64,000 nucleotides of DNA, from assembly GCA_902790325.1 (NCBI GenBank), contig CADARP010000001.1, positions 310,001 to 374,000 on the forward strand, read 5' to 3'. The position numbers and the translations under genes were made by a program. The notes under the pieces were generated by a model. It was not told where the DNA came from. It did no database searches and worked only from the letters and a program-made list of their open reading frames with translations. The stretch comes from Oscillospiraceae bacterium (GTDB taxonomy: Bacteria > Bacillota > Clostridia > Oscillospirales > Acutalibacteraceae). Below are positions 52,264-59,700 of this stretch, piece by piece; the stretch's first letter is position 1, and every line of letters starts with the position of its first letter.

Positions 52264-52413
52264 ATGGCATTATTTGAGCCTTTAATCAAAGACTTTTCAA
52301 TACAACAAAAAACATTTTGTTCTAAACTGTTAAGCATAAGCACAAATGAGTTTGATAATCTGAAAGAAGATAAACTCGATGAACTCTACAGAAAGAGGGA
52401 TGAAGCTATATGA
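52264..52413 (+). CDS. Small hypothetical protein, AT-rich gene
   Basis: A 49-residue polar protein (MALFEPLIKDFSIQQ... ending YRKRDEAI) in AT-rich DNA unlike its surroundings. AGGGGG lies five to nine bases before this ATG. The frame opens earlier, at an ATG at 52195, giving 72 residues, but that start has no ribosome site and may be a relic of a longer gene. The stop overlaps an 18-codon frame (52410-52466) by ATGA. No family recognised. Confidence 0.5.
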   Translation: MALFEPLIKDFSIQQKTFCSKLLSISTNEFDNLKEDKLDELYRKRDEAI

Positions 52414-52455
52414 TACTCAATGGTATAGATGTAAAGCCGAAGGAGGAAGCTGTTG

Positions 52456-52671
52456 ATGAAGAATAAGTTTAACGAACCTCATAGCTGTCCCGTTTGCGGA
52501 AAGTACAAATTCAGCCAGTATGGATCATTTGAGATTTGCCCTGTTTGTGGATGGGAGGATGATTCTGTTCAGGAAAACGATCCCGATTTTGACATCGGTC
52601 CAAATGTAATCAGCTTGAACGAGTATAGATCAAAATACGAACAGGGCTGGCGTCCTGAATACGTTAGCTGA
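52456..52671 (+). CDS. CPCC family cysteine-rich protein
   Basis: The 71-residue protein matches the Cys_rich_CPCC family: two CPVCG knuckles (SCPVCGKYKFSQYGSFEICPVCGWEDD), followed by the conserved acidic part with NDPD, GPN and SLNEYRSKY. It probably binds one zinc ion. Function is unknown; such small proteins often occur in variable or toxin-associated regions. AAGGAGG is nine bases before the ATG. Base composition differs from flanking genes, suggesting recent acquisition. A wobble-paired hairpin follows as terminator. Confidence 0.8.
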   Translation: MKNKFNEPHSCPVCGKYKFSQYGSFEICPVCGWEDDSVQENDPDFDIGPNVISLNEYRSKYEQGWRPEYVS

Positions 52672-52687
52672 ATACAATGAAACAGAT

Positions 52688-52722
52688 AGCCGATTGGTAC
52701 TGACGTGCCGGTCGGCTTTCTT
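52688..52722 (+). terminator. Terminator after CPCC gene
   Basis: 13-bp stem (52688-52700 with 52705-52717, three G-U pairs), four-base loop TGAC, then TTTCTTTATG. Confidence 0.6.
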
Positions 52723-52792
52723 TATGCCCTATTCGACCTTGCAATCCTGTTGAAAGGCAGTAACCGGTAATTGAAAGGTTCGCTGTTTTCCC

Positions 52793-52823
52793 GGCAGAGC
52801 ATCTTCGGACGCTCTGCCTTTTT
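52793..52823 (+). terminator. Orphan terminator hairpin
   Basis: GGCAGAGC (52793-52800) pairs with GCTCTGCC (52811-52818), ten-base loop, then TTTTT. No intact gene ends just before it, so it may have belonged to a deleted transcription unit. Confidence 0.65.
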
Positions 52824-52826
52824 CAT

Positions 52827-52850
52827 GCCGACATGGCTCAACGGTAGAGC
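52827..52850 (+). other. Truncated tRNA 5' fragment
   Basis: GCCGACA-TG-GCTC-AACGGTA-GAGC reads as a tRNA 5' acceptor strand, bases 8-9 and a complete D arm. The sequence after it does not form an anticodon stem, and no matching 3' acceptor strand is seen nearby. It appears to be a remnant. Confidence 0.5.
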
Positions 52851-52873
52851 TTTGCTGCACTTTGAACAGAGGC

Positions 52874-52920
52874 AAAAAGAAAACCGCCGAAACCGTTATG
52901 TATCAACGATTTCAGCGGTT
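52874..52920 (-). terminator. Terminator of tRNA-Pro
   Basis: Imperfect long stem (AACCGC at 52882-52887 with GCGGTT at 52915-52920 plus inner pairs), followed on the minus strand by TTTTCTTTTTG. Confidence 0.65.
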
Positions 52921-52927
52921 TTGCCTC

Positions 52928-53004
52928 TGGTCGGAGTGACGGGACTTGAACCCATGGCCTCTTGGTCCCGAACCAAGCGCGATACCAAACTTCGCCACAC
53001 CCCG
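52928..53004 (-). tRNA. tRNA-Pro (anticodon CGG)
   Basis: A 77-base minus-strand cloverleaf. The acceptor stem CGGGGTG pairs with CACTCCG, and the 3' end has an encoded A-CCA. The anticodon stem CTTGG/CCAAG holds loop TTCGGGA with anticodon CGG, and the T arm contains GGTTCAAGTCC. It reads CCG codons. It has its own TTGATT-17-TATAAT promoter and a terminator, so it is a single-gene unit. Confidence 0.96.
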
Positions 53005-53022
53005 ATGTCCGACGGCTTTGAT

Positions 53023-53051
53023 ATTATATAATAAAGCCGCCGAAAAATCAA
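53023..53051 (-). promoter_or_regulatory. Promoter for tRNA-Pro
   Basis: Minus-strand TTGATT (53051-53046) and TATAAT (53028-53023), 17 bases apart, 19 bases before the tRNA 5' end. Confidence 0.75.
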
Positions 53052-53086
53052 GTCTTTTTTAAAAATAATTTAGAGAATTGCAAAAA

Positions 53087-54511
53087 TCATTCCACGTCGT
53101 TGTCCCAAGTCTCGCTGATCTCAGGATACGCCGACAGGACGTCCTTGAAAATCTTGCGGATCGAGAGCAGCTCCTCCCGGCTCGTTGCCTCAAAAATCAG
53201 AACAAGCTCCGGCAGATTGGATGATGCGCGCACAAGACCCCATCCGTTTTCGAACTGCACGCGCGCACCGTTGACGTCGATCACCTTGCCGGGATAACGC
53301 GCCTTGAACGTATCGACGATCTTGTCGACTATACCGTACTTCACGTCGTCCGCGCAGTGTGCCTTGATCTCGGGAGACGTGACGTACTGTGGAAATTTGG
53401 CAATCGCTTCGGAAATCGTATCCTCGTCCCAGGACAGTGCCTCGACAAGCTTTGCCGCAACGAATACCGCATCGTCAAACCCGTAGTAGCTGTCGCCGCC
53501 GATGAAGATATGTCCGCTGCGCTCGCCGGCGATGTCGGCGTTCAGCTCGTGCATCTTCGCCTTGATGTAGGAGTGTCCGGTTTTCCACATCACAGGATTG
53601 CCGCCGTTATCGCGAACGACCTGTGTGAGCGCTTCGGAGCATTTCACATCGTACACGACCGTGATGCCGGGCTTTTTCGCAAGCAGATTCTTCGCAATAT
53701 ACGCAAGAATAATGTCGCTCCAAATATTGTTGCCGGCGTTGTCGATCACGCCGATGCGGTCGCCGTCACCGTCAAAGGAAAGACCGAGATCTGCATGGAT
53801 ATACGGATGCGTCACCATCTCGCGCAGCTTCGCTCTGCCCTTGAGATCGGACGGATTCGGGAAATAGTTGGGATACGTGATGTCGGGATCGCAGTGCAGT
53901 TGGAATGTCATGCAGCCCAGACGCTGGAATACTTCGTAGATATAGACGCCTGCGCCTCCGTTGCCCGCGTCGAGCACCAAACGCGGTTTCTTCGGACCCA
54001 TGTGGATGCGCGATACGACGGATTCGATATATGCGTCGCGCACATCGACTGTCGTCAGATCTCCCTCAGGGATGTCCGCATACGGCGCGTCGTCGGAGTC
54101 GACCAGATCGTACACCTCGCGGATGTCGGCAGGTTCCAGCGTCTTGGAGTAGCCGTTCGCCAGCTTGAAGCCGGACCAATCGCTCGGATTGTGGCTTGCC
54201 GTCACCATGACAGCGCCTTCACACTGCAGATGATACTGCGCAAAGTACGTCACGGGGCTGAGCGTAAGACCGATGAACCAGACGTTTATGCCCAACTCAC
54301 GCAGCGCGCGGATGGCAGCATCCGCAAAGGACGGAGAACACTCACGGTTATCGTAGCCCACGACTGCGCGGTCGATGCCGCGGCGGTTGAGGTACTTCGC
54401 GTACGCCTTGACGATGCGGTAAACATTCTCGGGGCAAAGCTCCTTGTCATTGACCCTGCCGCGGATGTCGTATTCGCGGAACATACTGTTGAATTCCGGT
54501 GTAAATGCCAT
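53087..54511 (-). CDS. Phosphomannomutase/phosphoglucomutase
   Basis: A 474-residue alpha-D-phosphohexomutase. The phosphoserine loop TASHNP (Ser106), metal loop DGDGDR (247-252), sugar loop GERSGH and phosphate-binding region near the C-terminus (VRASSNLPELVL) are intact. It interconverts hexose 1- and 6-phosphates for surface polysaccharide precursors. GGAGG is nine bases before MAFTPEF. It is the third gene after the zinc-ribbon protein and the cyclophilin, with gaps of 24 and 14 bases. Whether mannose or glucose is preferred cannot be told. Confidence 0.92.
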   Translation of the reverse strand: MAFTPEFNSMFREYDIRGRVNDKELCPENVYRIVKAYAKYLNRRGIDRAVVGYDNRECSPSFADAAIRALRELGINVWFIGLTLSPVTYFAQYHLQCEGAVMVTASHNPSDWSGFKLANGYSKTLEPADIREVYDLVDSDDAPYADIPEGDLTTVDVRDAYIESVVSRIHMGPKKPRLVLDAGNGGAGVYIYEVFQRLGCMTFQLHCDPDITYPNYFPNPSDLKGRAKLREMVTHPYIHADLGLSFDGDGDRIGVIDNAGNNIWSDIILAYIAKNLLAKKPGITVVYDVKCSEALTQVVRDNGGNPVMWKTGHSYIKAKMHELNADIAGERSGHIFIGGDSYYGFDDAVFVAAKLVEALSWDEDTISEAIAKFPQYVTSPEIKAHCADDVKYGIVDKIVDTFKARYPGKVIDVNGARVQFENGWGLVRASSNLPELVLIFEATSREELLSIRKIFKDVLSAYPEISETWDNDVE

Positions 54512-54525
54512 GATCAATCCCCTCC

Positions 54526-54999
54526 TCAGTCTACGATGCGCACAGTCTTCATGCGCTGCGGTTCCAGCGGTTTATCCATGGCGTTGGTGCGCACGGCAGC
54601 GATCGCGTCAACGACGTCCATACCCTCGATCACGCGGCCGAACGCGGCATACTGACCGTCGAGGAATTCGCCGTCTTCGTGCATAATGAAGAACTGGGAA
54701 GACGCGGAATTGGGGTCCTGCGAGCGCGCCATCGAGATCACGCCGCGCTTATGCGAAATAGGATTCGCTACGCCGTTCATCAGGAATTCACCCTTGATGT
54801 TGTCGTCGGAACCGCCGTAGCCAGTGCCCTGCGGGTCACCGCCCTGGATCATAAATCCGGGGATCACGCGGTGAAAGATCAGTCCGTCGTAAAAGCCACT
54901 TCCGACGAGCTTTTCAAAGTTCGCAACAGTCAGCGGCGCCGCTTTTGCGTCCAGCTCCAGGCGGATCACGCCGCCGTTTTCCATGGTGATTTCAATCAT
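54526..54999 (-). CDS. Cyclophilin-type peptidyl-prolyl cis-trans isomerase
   Basis: The 157-residue single-domain cyclophilin has FHRVIPGFMIQGGDPQGTGYGG (with catalytic Arg), SMARSQDPNSASSQFFIMHED and FGRVIEGMDVVDAI. No signal peptide is present, so it is cytoplasmic. It assists protein folding by proline isomerisation. GGAGG precedes the ATG at eight to nine bases. It lies between the zinc-ribbon membrane protein and the phosphohexomutase in one minus-strand operon. Confidence 0.94.
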   Translation of the reverse strand: MIEITMENGGVIRLELDAKAAPLTVANFEKLVGSGFYDGLIFHRVIPGFMIQGGDPQGTGYGGSDDNIKGEFLMNGVANPISHKRGVISMARSQDPNSASSQFFIMHEDGEFLDGQYAAFGRVIEGMDVVDAIAAVRTNAMDKPLEPQRMKTVRIVD

Positions 55000-55023
55000 T
55001 ATATTTCCTCCTGTATAGGGTCA

Positions 55024-56922
55024 TCAGCCCATCTTTTCAAACAGTCTCGTGTATTTCTTGCCCTTGCCGTAGTACAGATCGTACGTGCCGGTGATCTGGC
55101 CGAAATCGCTGCGGAAGTAGATGTATTCGCCCGTGTCCGCCGCAAGGTCGTGTACGTTGTTGATGTCGCTGCAGACATGGATCGCGCCGTCTCCCTTGAG
55201 ATAGCAGAGTGTGCCGCTGCCGTATGCATAGTCCTGCAGGAAGTAGACATGGCCGCTCTCGGTCACCGCAAGTCCGACCGTCTTGGACGTGTACACATCG
55301 TCCGCAACCGGCGTATCCTTGCTGCCCTTGACGCAGTGCAGCTTATTATCGGAATCTACGTAGTAGAGATACTCGCCGTCCGGAGAAAGCTCGAAGGTCA
55401 TGACATGCTGCGCGATCTCTTTCTTCACGATCTTGCGCATCACGCAGGAATTGAGGCTTTCGTTTTCGTCCAGATAGTAGACGGTTTTGCCGTCGGGTGA
55501 AACGCGGAACATGGTGCCGCTCGCGCCGAGATCGACCGTGAGATATTTGCCGTCGATCTGCTGCGCCGCGCCTGCCGCGTTGCGGAACACCGTTTTGGAG
55601 AACGTCTCATACGGCGTCAGGATCACTTTACCCGACGCTGTCTCGCGCTGTCCGTAGGGATAGATCGGCGTATAGCCGCCCGAAAGTTTGGACTTTTCGC
55701 CGTCTGCCCCGCAGAAGAAATATGCGCCGCTCTTGCCTGTAATACTGTATACGATCTGGGAATAGTCGGTATTCAGATACACGCTCAGCTTATTGCCGTC
55801 CACAAATTCGTCGAGCTTGATCTCGTTCTCTCCGTTGCGGGCAAACAGCTTCTGGATCCACACCTCTTCCATCTTGTCGAACTTGATATAGTAAATCCGC
55901 TGACAATCGTCGGAAGACGCGATCGGCAGGACATTGCGTCCGAGCGAAGACGGCGTTTCCCCGTTGTAAACGAAGCCCTCAAAACTCTCGCCGTCGTCCG
56001 CTGTGACAGTATAAGCCATGCTCGCGCCGGTCGGAGAAAGCGAAACGGAATCAGCCGATACATGGGATGCAATCATCGGTGCGGCCGAATCCAATCCGTT
56101 AAACAGATACAGAGACGTGTCGGCATATGTCAGAAAAGCCTGCGCACCTGCCGGAACATACTCTGTCGTGCTCTCGGTCGTTTCCTCCTGTTTCTGGGTC
56201 TTCTTGGAACTGCGTGCAGTCGTTGTCTCTTCCTCGGTAGAGGATTCGCTGGTGTCCGAGGCATCCGGCGGGTTCTGCACCAGATATGCCAGCTTACTGC
56301 CGTCCGCGCTGAGCACAAAGCTCTGCACGTTGGACGCGACAGCGTTCATCTTTTGACCGGTGATGTAGTACAGCTCGCCCGATTCGGTCAGAGCGGCCTG
56401 CACCAGACCGTCGCGCGAACAAGACGACTGCGCCACCTTGCCGGTAATGTTCTTATCATACACTTTGCCGTTGAGAACGATGCTGGTTTTTCCGGAATGT
56501 CCGGAGTAGAACATCTGGATCTGACGCGACTCGATCGAATCCCCGTGGTGCACGGCGATCGCAATCAGGATCGGGATGAGGATCAAAACGAGCAGGATAC
56601 CCGCACATGCGGCAAGGAACTTCGGATTCCAGCGTGTCTTCGGCTTTTTGCGCACAGGAGGACGCCCGGCAGGACGCTGCTGAACCGGACGGTTCACGGA
56701 TCTGCCCTGTGCCGTCGGACGCGGACGCGCCGCATTCGCAGCGGGAGCGGTACGGTTCGGCTGCGGGCGCGAAGCGTTCGGGGTTTGCGGAGGTCTTTCA
56801 GCCCGCGGACGCGCACCCTCCTGCCCCGGCGCGGGACGATTCGGCTGCGTAAGAGGTCTTCCGCAGACCGCACATTCTTTTGAGCCGTTCTGGTTTTCTT
56901 CGCCGCAATACGGACAACGCAT
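55024..56922 (-). CDS. Zinc-ribbon membrane protein with C-terminal beta-propeller-like domain
   Basis: A 632-residue protein: N-terminal zinc ribbon (CPYCGEENQNGSKECAVCG, 3-21), a Pro/Arg-rich disordered stretch (about 24-95), one membrane helix (about 105-125) and a large extracytoplasmic domain of repeated short units such as LSADGSKLAYLVQ, LSPTGASMAYTV, VSPDGKTVYYLDE and LSPDGEYLYYVD, typical of WD40/TolB-like propellers (DUF5050-like). A Ser/Thr/Glu-rich insert near 225-255 lies in it. Role unknown; possibly a wall or signal sensor. Leads the cyclophilin-phosphohexomutase operon. Confidence 0.8.
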   Translation of the reverse strand: MRCPYCGEENQNGSKECAVCGRPLTQPNRPAPGQEGARPRAERPPQTPNASRPQPNRTAPAANAARPRPTAQGRSVNRPVQQRPAGRPPVRKKPKTRWNPKFLAACAGILLVLILIPILIAIAVHHGDSIESRQIQMFYSGHSGKTSIVLNGKVYDKNITGKVAQSSCSRDGLVQAALTESGELYYITGQKMNAVASNVQSFVLSADGSKLAYLVQNPPDASDTSESSTEEETTTARSSKKTQKQEETTESTTEYVPAGAQAFLTYADTSLYLFNGLDSAAPMIASHVSADSVSLSPTGASMAYTVTADDGESFEGFVYNGETPSSLGRNVLPIASSDDCQRIYYIKFDKMEEVWIQKLFARNGENEIKLDEFVDGNKLSVYLNTDYSQIVYSITGKSGAYFFCGADGEKSKLSGGYTPIYPYGQRETASGKVILTPYETFSKTVFRNAAGAAQQIDGKYLTVDLGASGTMFRVSPDGKTVYYLDENESLNSCVMRKIVKKEIAQHVMTFELSPDGEYLYYVDSDNKLHCVKGSKDTPVADDVYTSKTVGLAVTESGHVYFLQDYAYGSGTLCYLKGDGAIHVCSDINNVHDLAADTGEYIYFRSDFGQITGTYDLYYGKGKKYTRLFEKMG

Positions 56923-56955
56923 AATTCTTCCTCCATTATACGTATTCTGTTTACC

Positions 56956-56984
56956 ATTTTACCGTTTTCTGACATTTAAGTCAA
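56956..56984 (-). promoter_or_regulatory. Promoter of zinc-ribbon protein operon
   Basis: Minus-strand TTGACT (56984-56979) and TAAAAT (56961-56956), 17 bases apart. Divergent from the spoIIG-like promoter. Confidence 0.7.
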
Positions 56985-57023
56985 TAGAAAACTGCACAAA
57001 TCATCCATATTTACACATTTTTT

Positions 57024-57075
57024 TGTCAAACGACACCACATATTGACAATTGTTTTTCTCATGCTGCGTTATAAT
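57024..57075 (+). promoter_or_regulatory. spoIIG-type promoter with long spacer and Spo0A-box-like sequence
   Basis: TTGACA (57043-57048) and TATAAT (57070-57075) are consensus boxes but 21 bases apart, not 17. The Bacillus spoIIG promoter is known for a 22-base spacer and Spo0A activation. TGTCAAA (57024-57030), one change from the Spo0A box TGTCGAA, overlaps AACGACA (57029-57035) just upstream. Confidence 0.65.
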
Positions 57076-57102
57076 CAGAAAAAACACAGAGGGAGGCAGG
57101 CT

Positions 57103-58182
57103 GTGCGTGTGACGATCTATGCCGATACGCTCGTGTTTCTCAACACGTTCGTAACATATTTTCTGCTGATGAGCACGCAGCTTTTGTGCCGCAGACCGCC
57201 GCGTCGGCTGCGTGTGCTTGCGGCGTCCGTGTTCGGCGGACTTTACGCGCTCTCGATCCTCTTTGAACCGCTTCCGCCGATTCTATCCTTTGCAGTCCGC
57301 GCTGCCGTATGTATCCTGCTGCGGCTGATCGCCGACGGGTTCAGGTCGTTGCGGATGTTTTTGAAGAGCGTACTCGTGTTTCTGCTGCTGAACGGGCTGT
57401 TCGCGGGCATAATGCTGCTGTGCAGACTGTTTGTGCCGCAGCTTCTGTTTGCGAACGGCATTGTCTATCTGGATGTACGCATTCCCTATCTACTGTTGTC
57501 CACTTGTGCGATCTATCTGTGTATCCGGCTTGTCACACGGCTCTTTGCCGCAAGACCGGCGCGTACGCACAACGGCACCGTAACGATCTGCGTTGGGGAT
57601 CGGTCAGTGACCGGAAACGGCATTTTCGATACGGGAAACCATCTCTCCGACGGGTTTACCGGGAAACCCGTTCTGATCGTCCGGCCGGCATTTGTCAGAC
57701 CGCTGCTCCCGCAAGGCGTCGCGGACTTTCTGGACGGAAAGGAGCTGTCCGGCTGCAGCATCCCGAACGCCTGGCGCGGAAGGCTGCGCCTGTTTCCGTA
57801 CAGCAGTCTGGGCAATGACGGACTGCTGCCGGCATTTCGATGCGACCGCGTCGTCGTTTCGCATTTGTCCGATTCCTGTATCAAAGAAAAACTGTATATT
57901 GCAGCAGCGCCGCGGCAGTTGTATCACGGCGAGACGGATGCACTGTTCCCCGCGGCGCTGTACGACGAAATCACGGAAGGAGCATACAGACATGAGAATC
58001 CGTATTTACGACAGAATACGCCTCCGGCTTTTGCGTCTTCGCGCAAAGCTTGCATCGGCGGTACATTACATCAACGGTCCGCAGACGCTTCCGCCGCCGC
58101 TGACGAAACAGGAAGAGGCGAACGTTCTGATGCGTCTGTCAAACGGAGACGAAGCGGCGCGCGAAGAATTGATCGTACATAA
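57103..58182 (+). CDS. spoIIGA: Sporulation sigma-E factor processing peptidase SpoIIGA
   Basis: A five-helix membrane domain (about 1-145) precedes an aspartic protease-like domain with the active motif DTGN (Asp176) in [14 protein letters not shown]. SpoIIGA cleaves the pro-sequence from sigma-E at the septum. The start is GTG, six bases after GGGAGG. The frame runs 191 bases into sigE, adding about 63 Arg/Ala-rich residues beyond the usual end (Bacillus protein about 309 residues). Those may be a real overlap or result from a missing stop. Confidence 0.88.
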   Translation: MRVTIYADTLVFLNTFVTYFLLMSTQLLCRRPPRRLRVLAASVFGGLYALSILFEPLPPILSFAVRAAVCILLRLIADGFRSLRMFLKSVLVFLLLNGLFAGIMLLCRLFVPQLLFANGIVYLDVRIPYLLLSTCAIYLCIRLVTRLFAARPARTHNGTVTICVGDRSVTGNGIFDTGNHLSDGFTGKPVLIVRPAFVRPLLPQGVADFLDGKELSGCSIPNAWRGRLRLFPYSSLGNDGLLPAFRCDRVVVSHLSDSCIKEKLYIAAAPRQLYHGETDALFPAALYDEITEGAYRHENPYLRQNTPPAFASSRKACIGGTLHQRSADASAAADETGRGERSDASVKRRRSGARRIDRT

Positions 58183-58708
58183 TCTGCGGCTTGTCGTTTA
58201 TATCGCAAAAAAATTTGAAAACTCCGGCGTCGATATCGAAGATCTGATTTCGATCGGCACAATCGGTCTCATCAAAGCGGTCGGTACATTCTGCCCAGAC
58301 AGAAACATCAAGCTGGCAACATATGCATCGCGCTGTATCGAAAACGAGATTCTCATGGTGTTGCGCAAAAACAGCACAACCAAAACAGACATCTCCATGG
58401 ATGAACCGCTCAATATGGATTGGGACGGCAATGAACTGCTGCTGTCGGACGTTCTCGGCAGCGATCCCGACGTTGTGCATCGCACAATTGAAGAAGAGGA
58501 CGAGAAGAACTGTCTGCTGCGCACGATCGATAAGTTAGAGGATCGGGAAAAGCTGATCCTGTATATGCGGTTCGGCGTTGGCGGAAACCGCGAACATACG
58601 CAAAAGGAGATTGCGGATCTGCTCGGCATCTCGCAAAGCTATATTTCCCGATTGGAGAAACGAATCATCCGCAGGCTCAAGGAGGAAATGGCGGAAATGA
58701 TCGGATAA
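57992..58708 (+). CDS. sigE: RNA polymerase sporulation sigma factor SigE
   Basis: The 238-residue protein has a basic amphipathic pro-sequence (1-27, [20 protein letters not shown]), then [10 protein letters not shown], region 2 ([43 protein letters not shown]) and region 4 ([27 protein letters not shown]), closely matching Bacillus SigE. It directs mother-cell gene expression after SpoIIGA cleavage. GGAAGGAG lies before the ATG. SigG, commonly the next gene, does not follow here. Confidence 0.96.
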   Translation: MRIRIYDRIRLRLLRLRAKLASAVHYINGPQTLPPPLTKQEEANVLMRLSNGDEAAREELIVHNLRLVVYIAKKFENSGVDIEDLISIGTIGLIKAVGTFCPDRNIKLATYASRCIENEILMVLRKNSTTKTDISMDEPLNMDWDGNELLLSDVLGSDPDVVHRTIEEEDEKNCLLRTIDKLEDREKLILYMRFGVGGNREHTQKEIADLLGISQSYISRLEKRIIRRLKEEMAEMIG

Positions 58709-58721
58709 TCGTGATTTAGGG

Positions 58722-58750
58722 TTGCAATCCGGCCGTAAATTTGGTATAAT
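58722..58750 (+). promoter_or_regulatory. Promoter for exonuclease gene
   Basis: TTGCAA (58722-58727) and TATAAT (58745-58750), 17 bases apart, with TGG before the -10 box. It begins 14 bases after the sigE stop. Confidence 0.8.
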
Positions 58751-58780
58751 TGTTTCAATGTAAAGAAAAGGAATGACTCG

Positions 58781-59650
58781 ATGGTTTATGTGATCCTCGA
58801 TCTGGAATGGAACAATACATACGGCCGTAAAACCAAGAGCTTTATCAATGAGATCATTGAAATCGGCGCCGTAATGCTGGATGAAGACCTGCGTGAAATA
58901 TCACGCTTTTCCAGCCTGATCCGCTCACAGATCGGCAAGAAACTGCGCGGCAGCGTCAAGCAGCTTACGCACATCACAAACGAAGATCTGGACAACGGAC
59001 TCCCGTTCACGAAAGCGCTCTCGCAGCTTCGCCGCTGGATCGGCAACCGGGACAACACTGTGGTCACCTGGGGAGACGGAGATATCCGCGTGCTGATCGA
59101 GAACTGCCGGTATCTCAACGGGATCGAGATCGTGCCGTTCCTGTCAAACTATGCGGATCTTCAGTCTTATTTCCACAGCATATTCAATTCTCCGCCCTCC
59201 AGGCAGGTCGGTCTTTCCGCCGCCGCGCAGCTGCTGGGGATCGATGAGGAGGATTATTCGCACCACCGAGCGCTCGACGACAGTCTGCTCACGGCTGATG
59301 TCTTCCGAAAGATCTTTGATCCCGAAACCTTTCGCGGTTTTATCCGCCCCTGTACGCGCGATTTTTACGGCCGTCTGTCCTTCAAACCGTATGTAATCGG
59401 CAACATCAACAATCCGCTTGTCGACAAGAGCAAGCTGACCTATATCTGCGAAACGTGCGGCCGTCCCGCGAAACGCCTGACAGAGTGGCGGTTCGTCAGC
59501 CGTCATTTCCGCGCGCTGTTCTATTGCCCGCACTGCGACCAAAAGGTCAAGGTCGGCGTCAGTTTCAAAAAGATGTACGACCGTGTGGAGGTCAAAAAGA
59601 CTTCTGTCGTCGTCGTCGAACAAAAGCAGGAGGAGACTGCCGAATCCTGA
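58781..59650 (+). CDS. DEDDh 3'-5' exonuclease with C-terminal zinc ribbon
   Basis: A 289-residue protein with an exonuclease domain (1-180): ILDLEWN (Exo I, Asp and Glu), WGDGDIRVL (Exo II region) and HRALDDS (Exo III). It resembles KapD-type nucleases. The C-terminus carries CETCG and CPHCD knuckles (about 222-250), a probable zinc ribbon, then a Val/Lys/Glu tail. KapD in Bacillus inhibits the KinA sporulation pathway; whether this protein acts similarly is unknown. It has a strong promoter and its own terminator. Confidence 0.85.
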   Translation: MVYVILDLEWNNTYGRKTKSFINEIIEIGAVMLDEDLREISRFSSLIRSQIGKKLRGSVKQLTHITNEDLDNGLPFTKALSQLRRWIGNRDNTVVTWGDGDIRVLIENCRYLNGIEIVPFLSNYADLQSYFHSIFNSPPSRQVGLSAAAQLLGIDEEDYSHHRALDDSLLTADVFRKIFDPETFRGFIRPCTRDFYGRLSFKPYVIGNINNPLVDKSKLTYICETCGRPAKRLTEWRFVSRHFRALFYCPHCDQKVKVGVSFKKMYDRVEVKKTSVVVVEQKQEETAES

Positions 59651-59655
59651 CGTCC

Positions 59656-59687
59656 AAACGCTGTCCTGAGGACGGCGTTTTCCTTTT
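59656..59687 (+). terminator. Terminator after exonuclease gene
   Basis: 11-bp stem (59656-59666 with 59670-59680, including one G-U pair), three-base loop TGA, followed by TTTCCTTTTG. Confidence 0.75.
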
Positions 59688-59700
59688 GAGGTGATCCGCT

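Noticed and set aside
52771-53031. 86-codon plus-strand frame across the tRNA-Pro region
   Set aside because: It reads through the antisense of tRNA-Pro (giving a GVTGLEP...-type peptide often mis-annotated) and through the terminator; it has no ribosome site.
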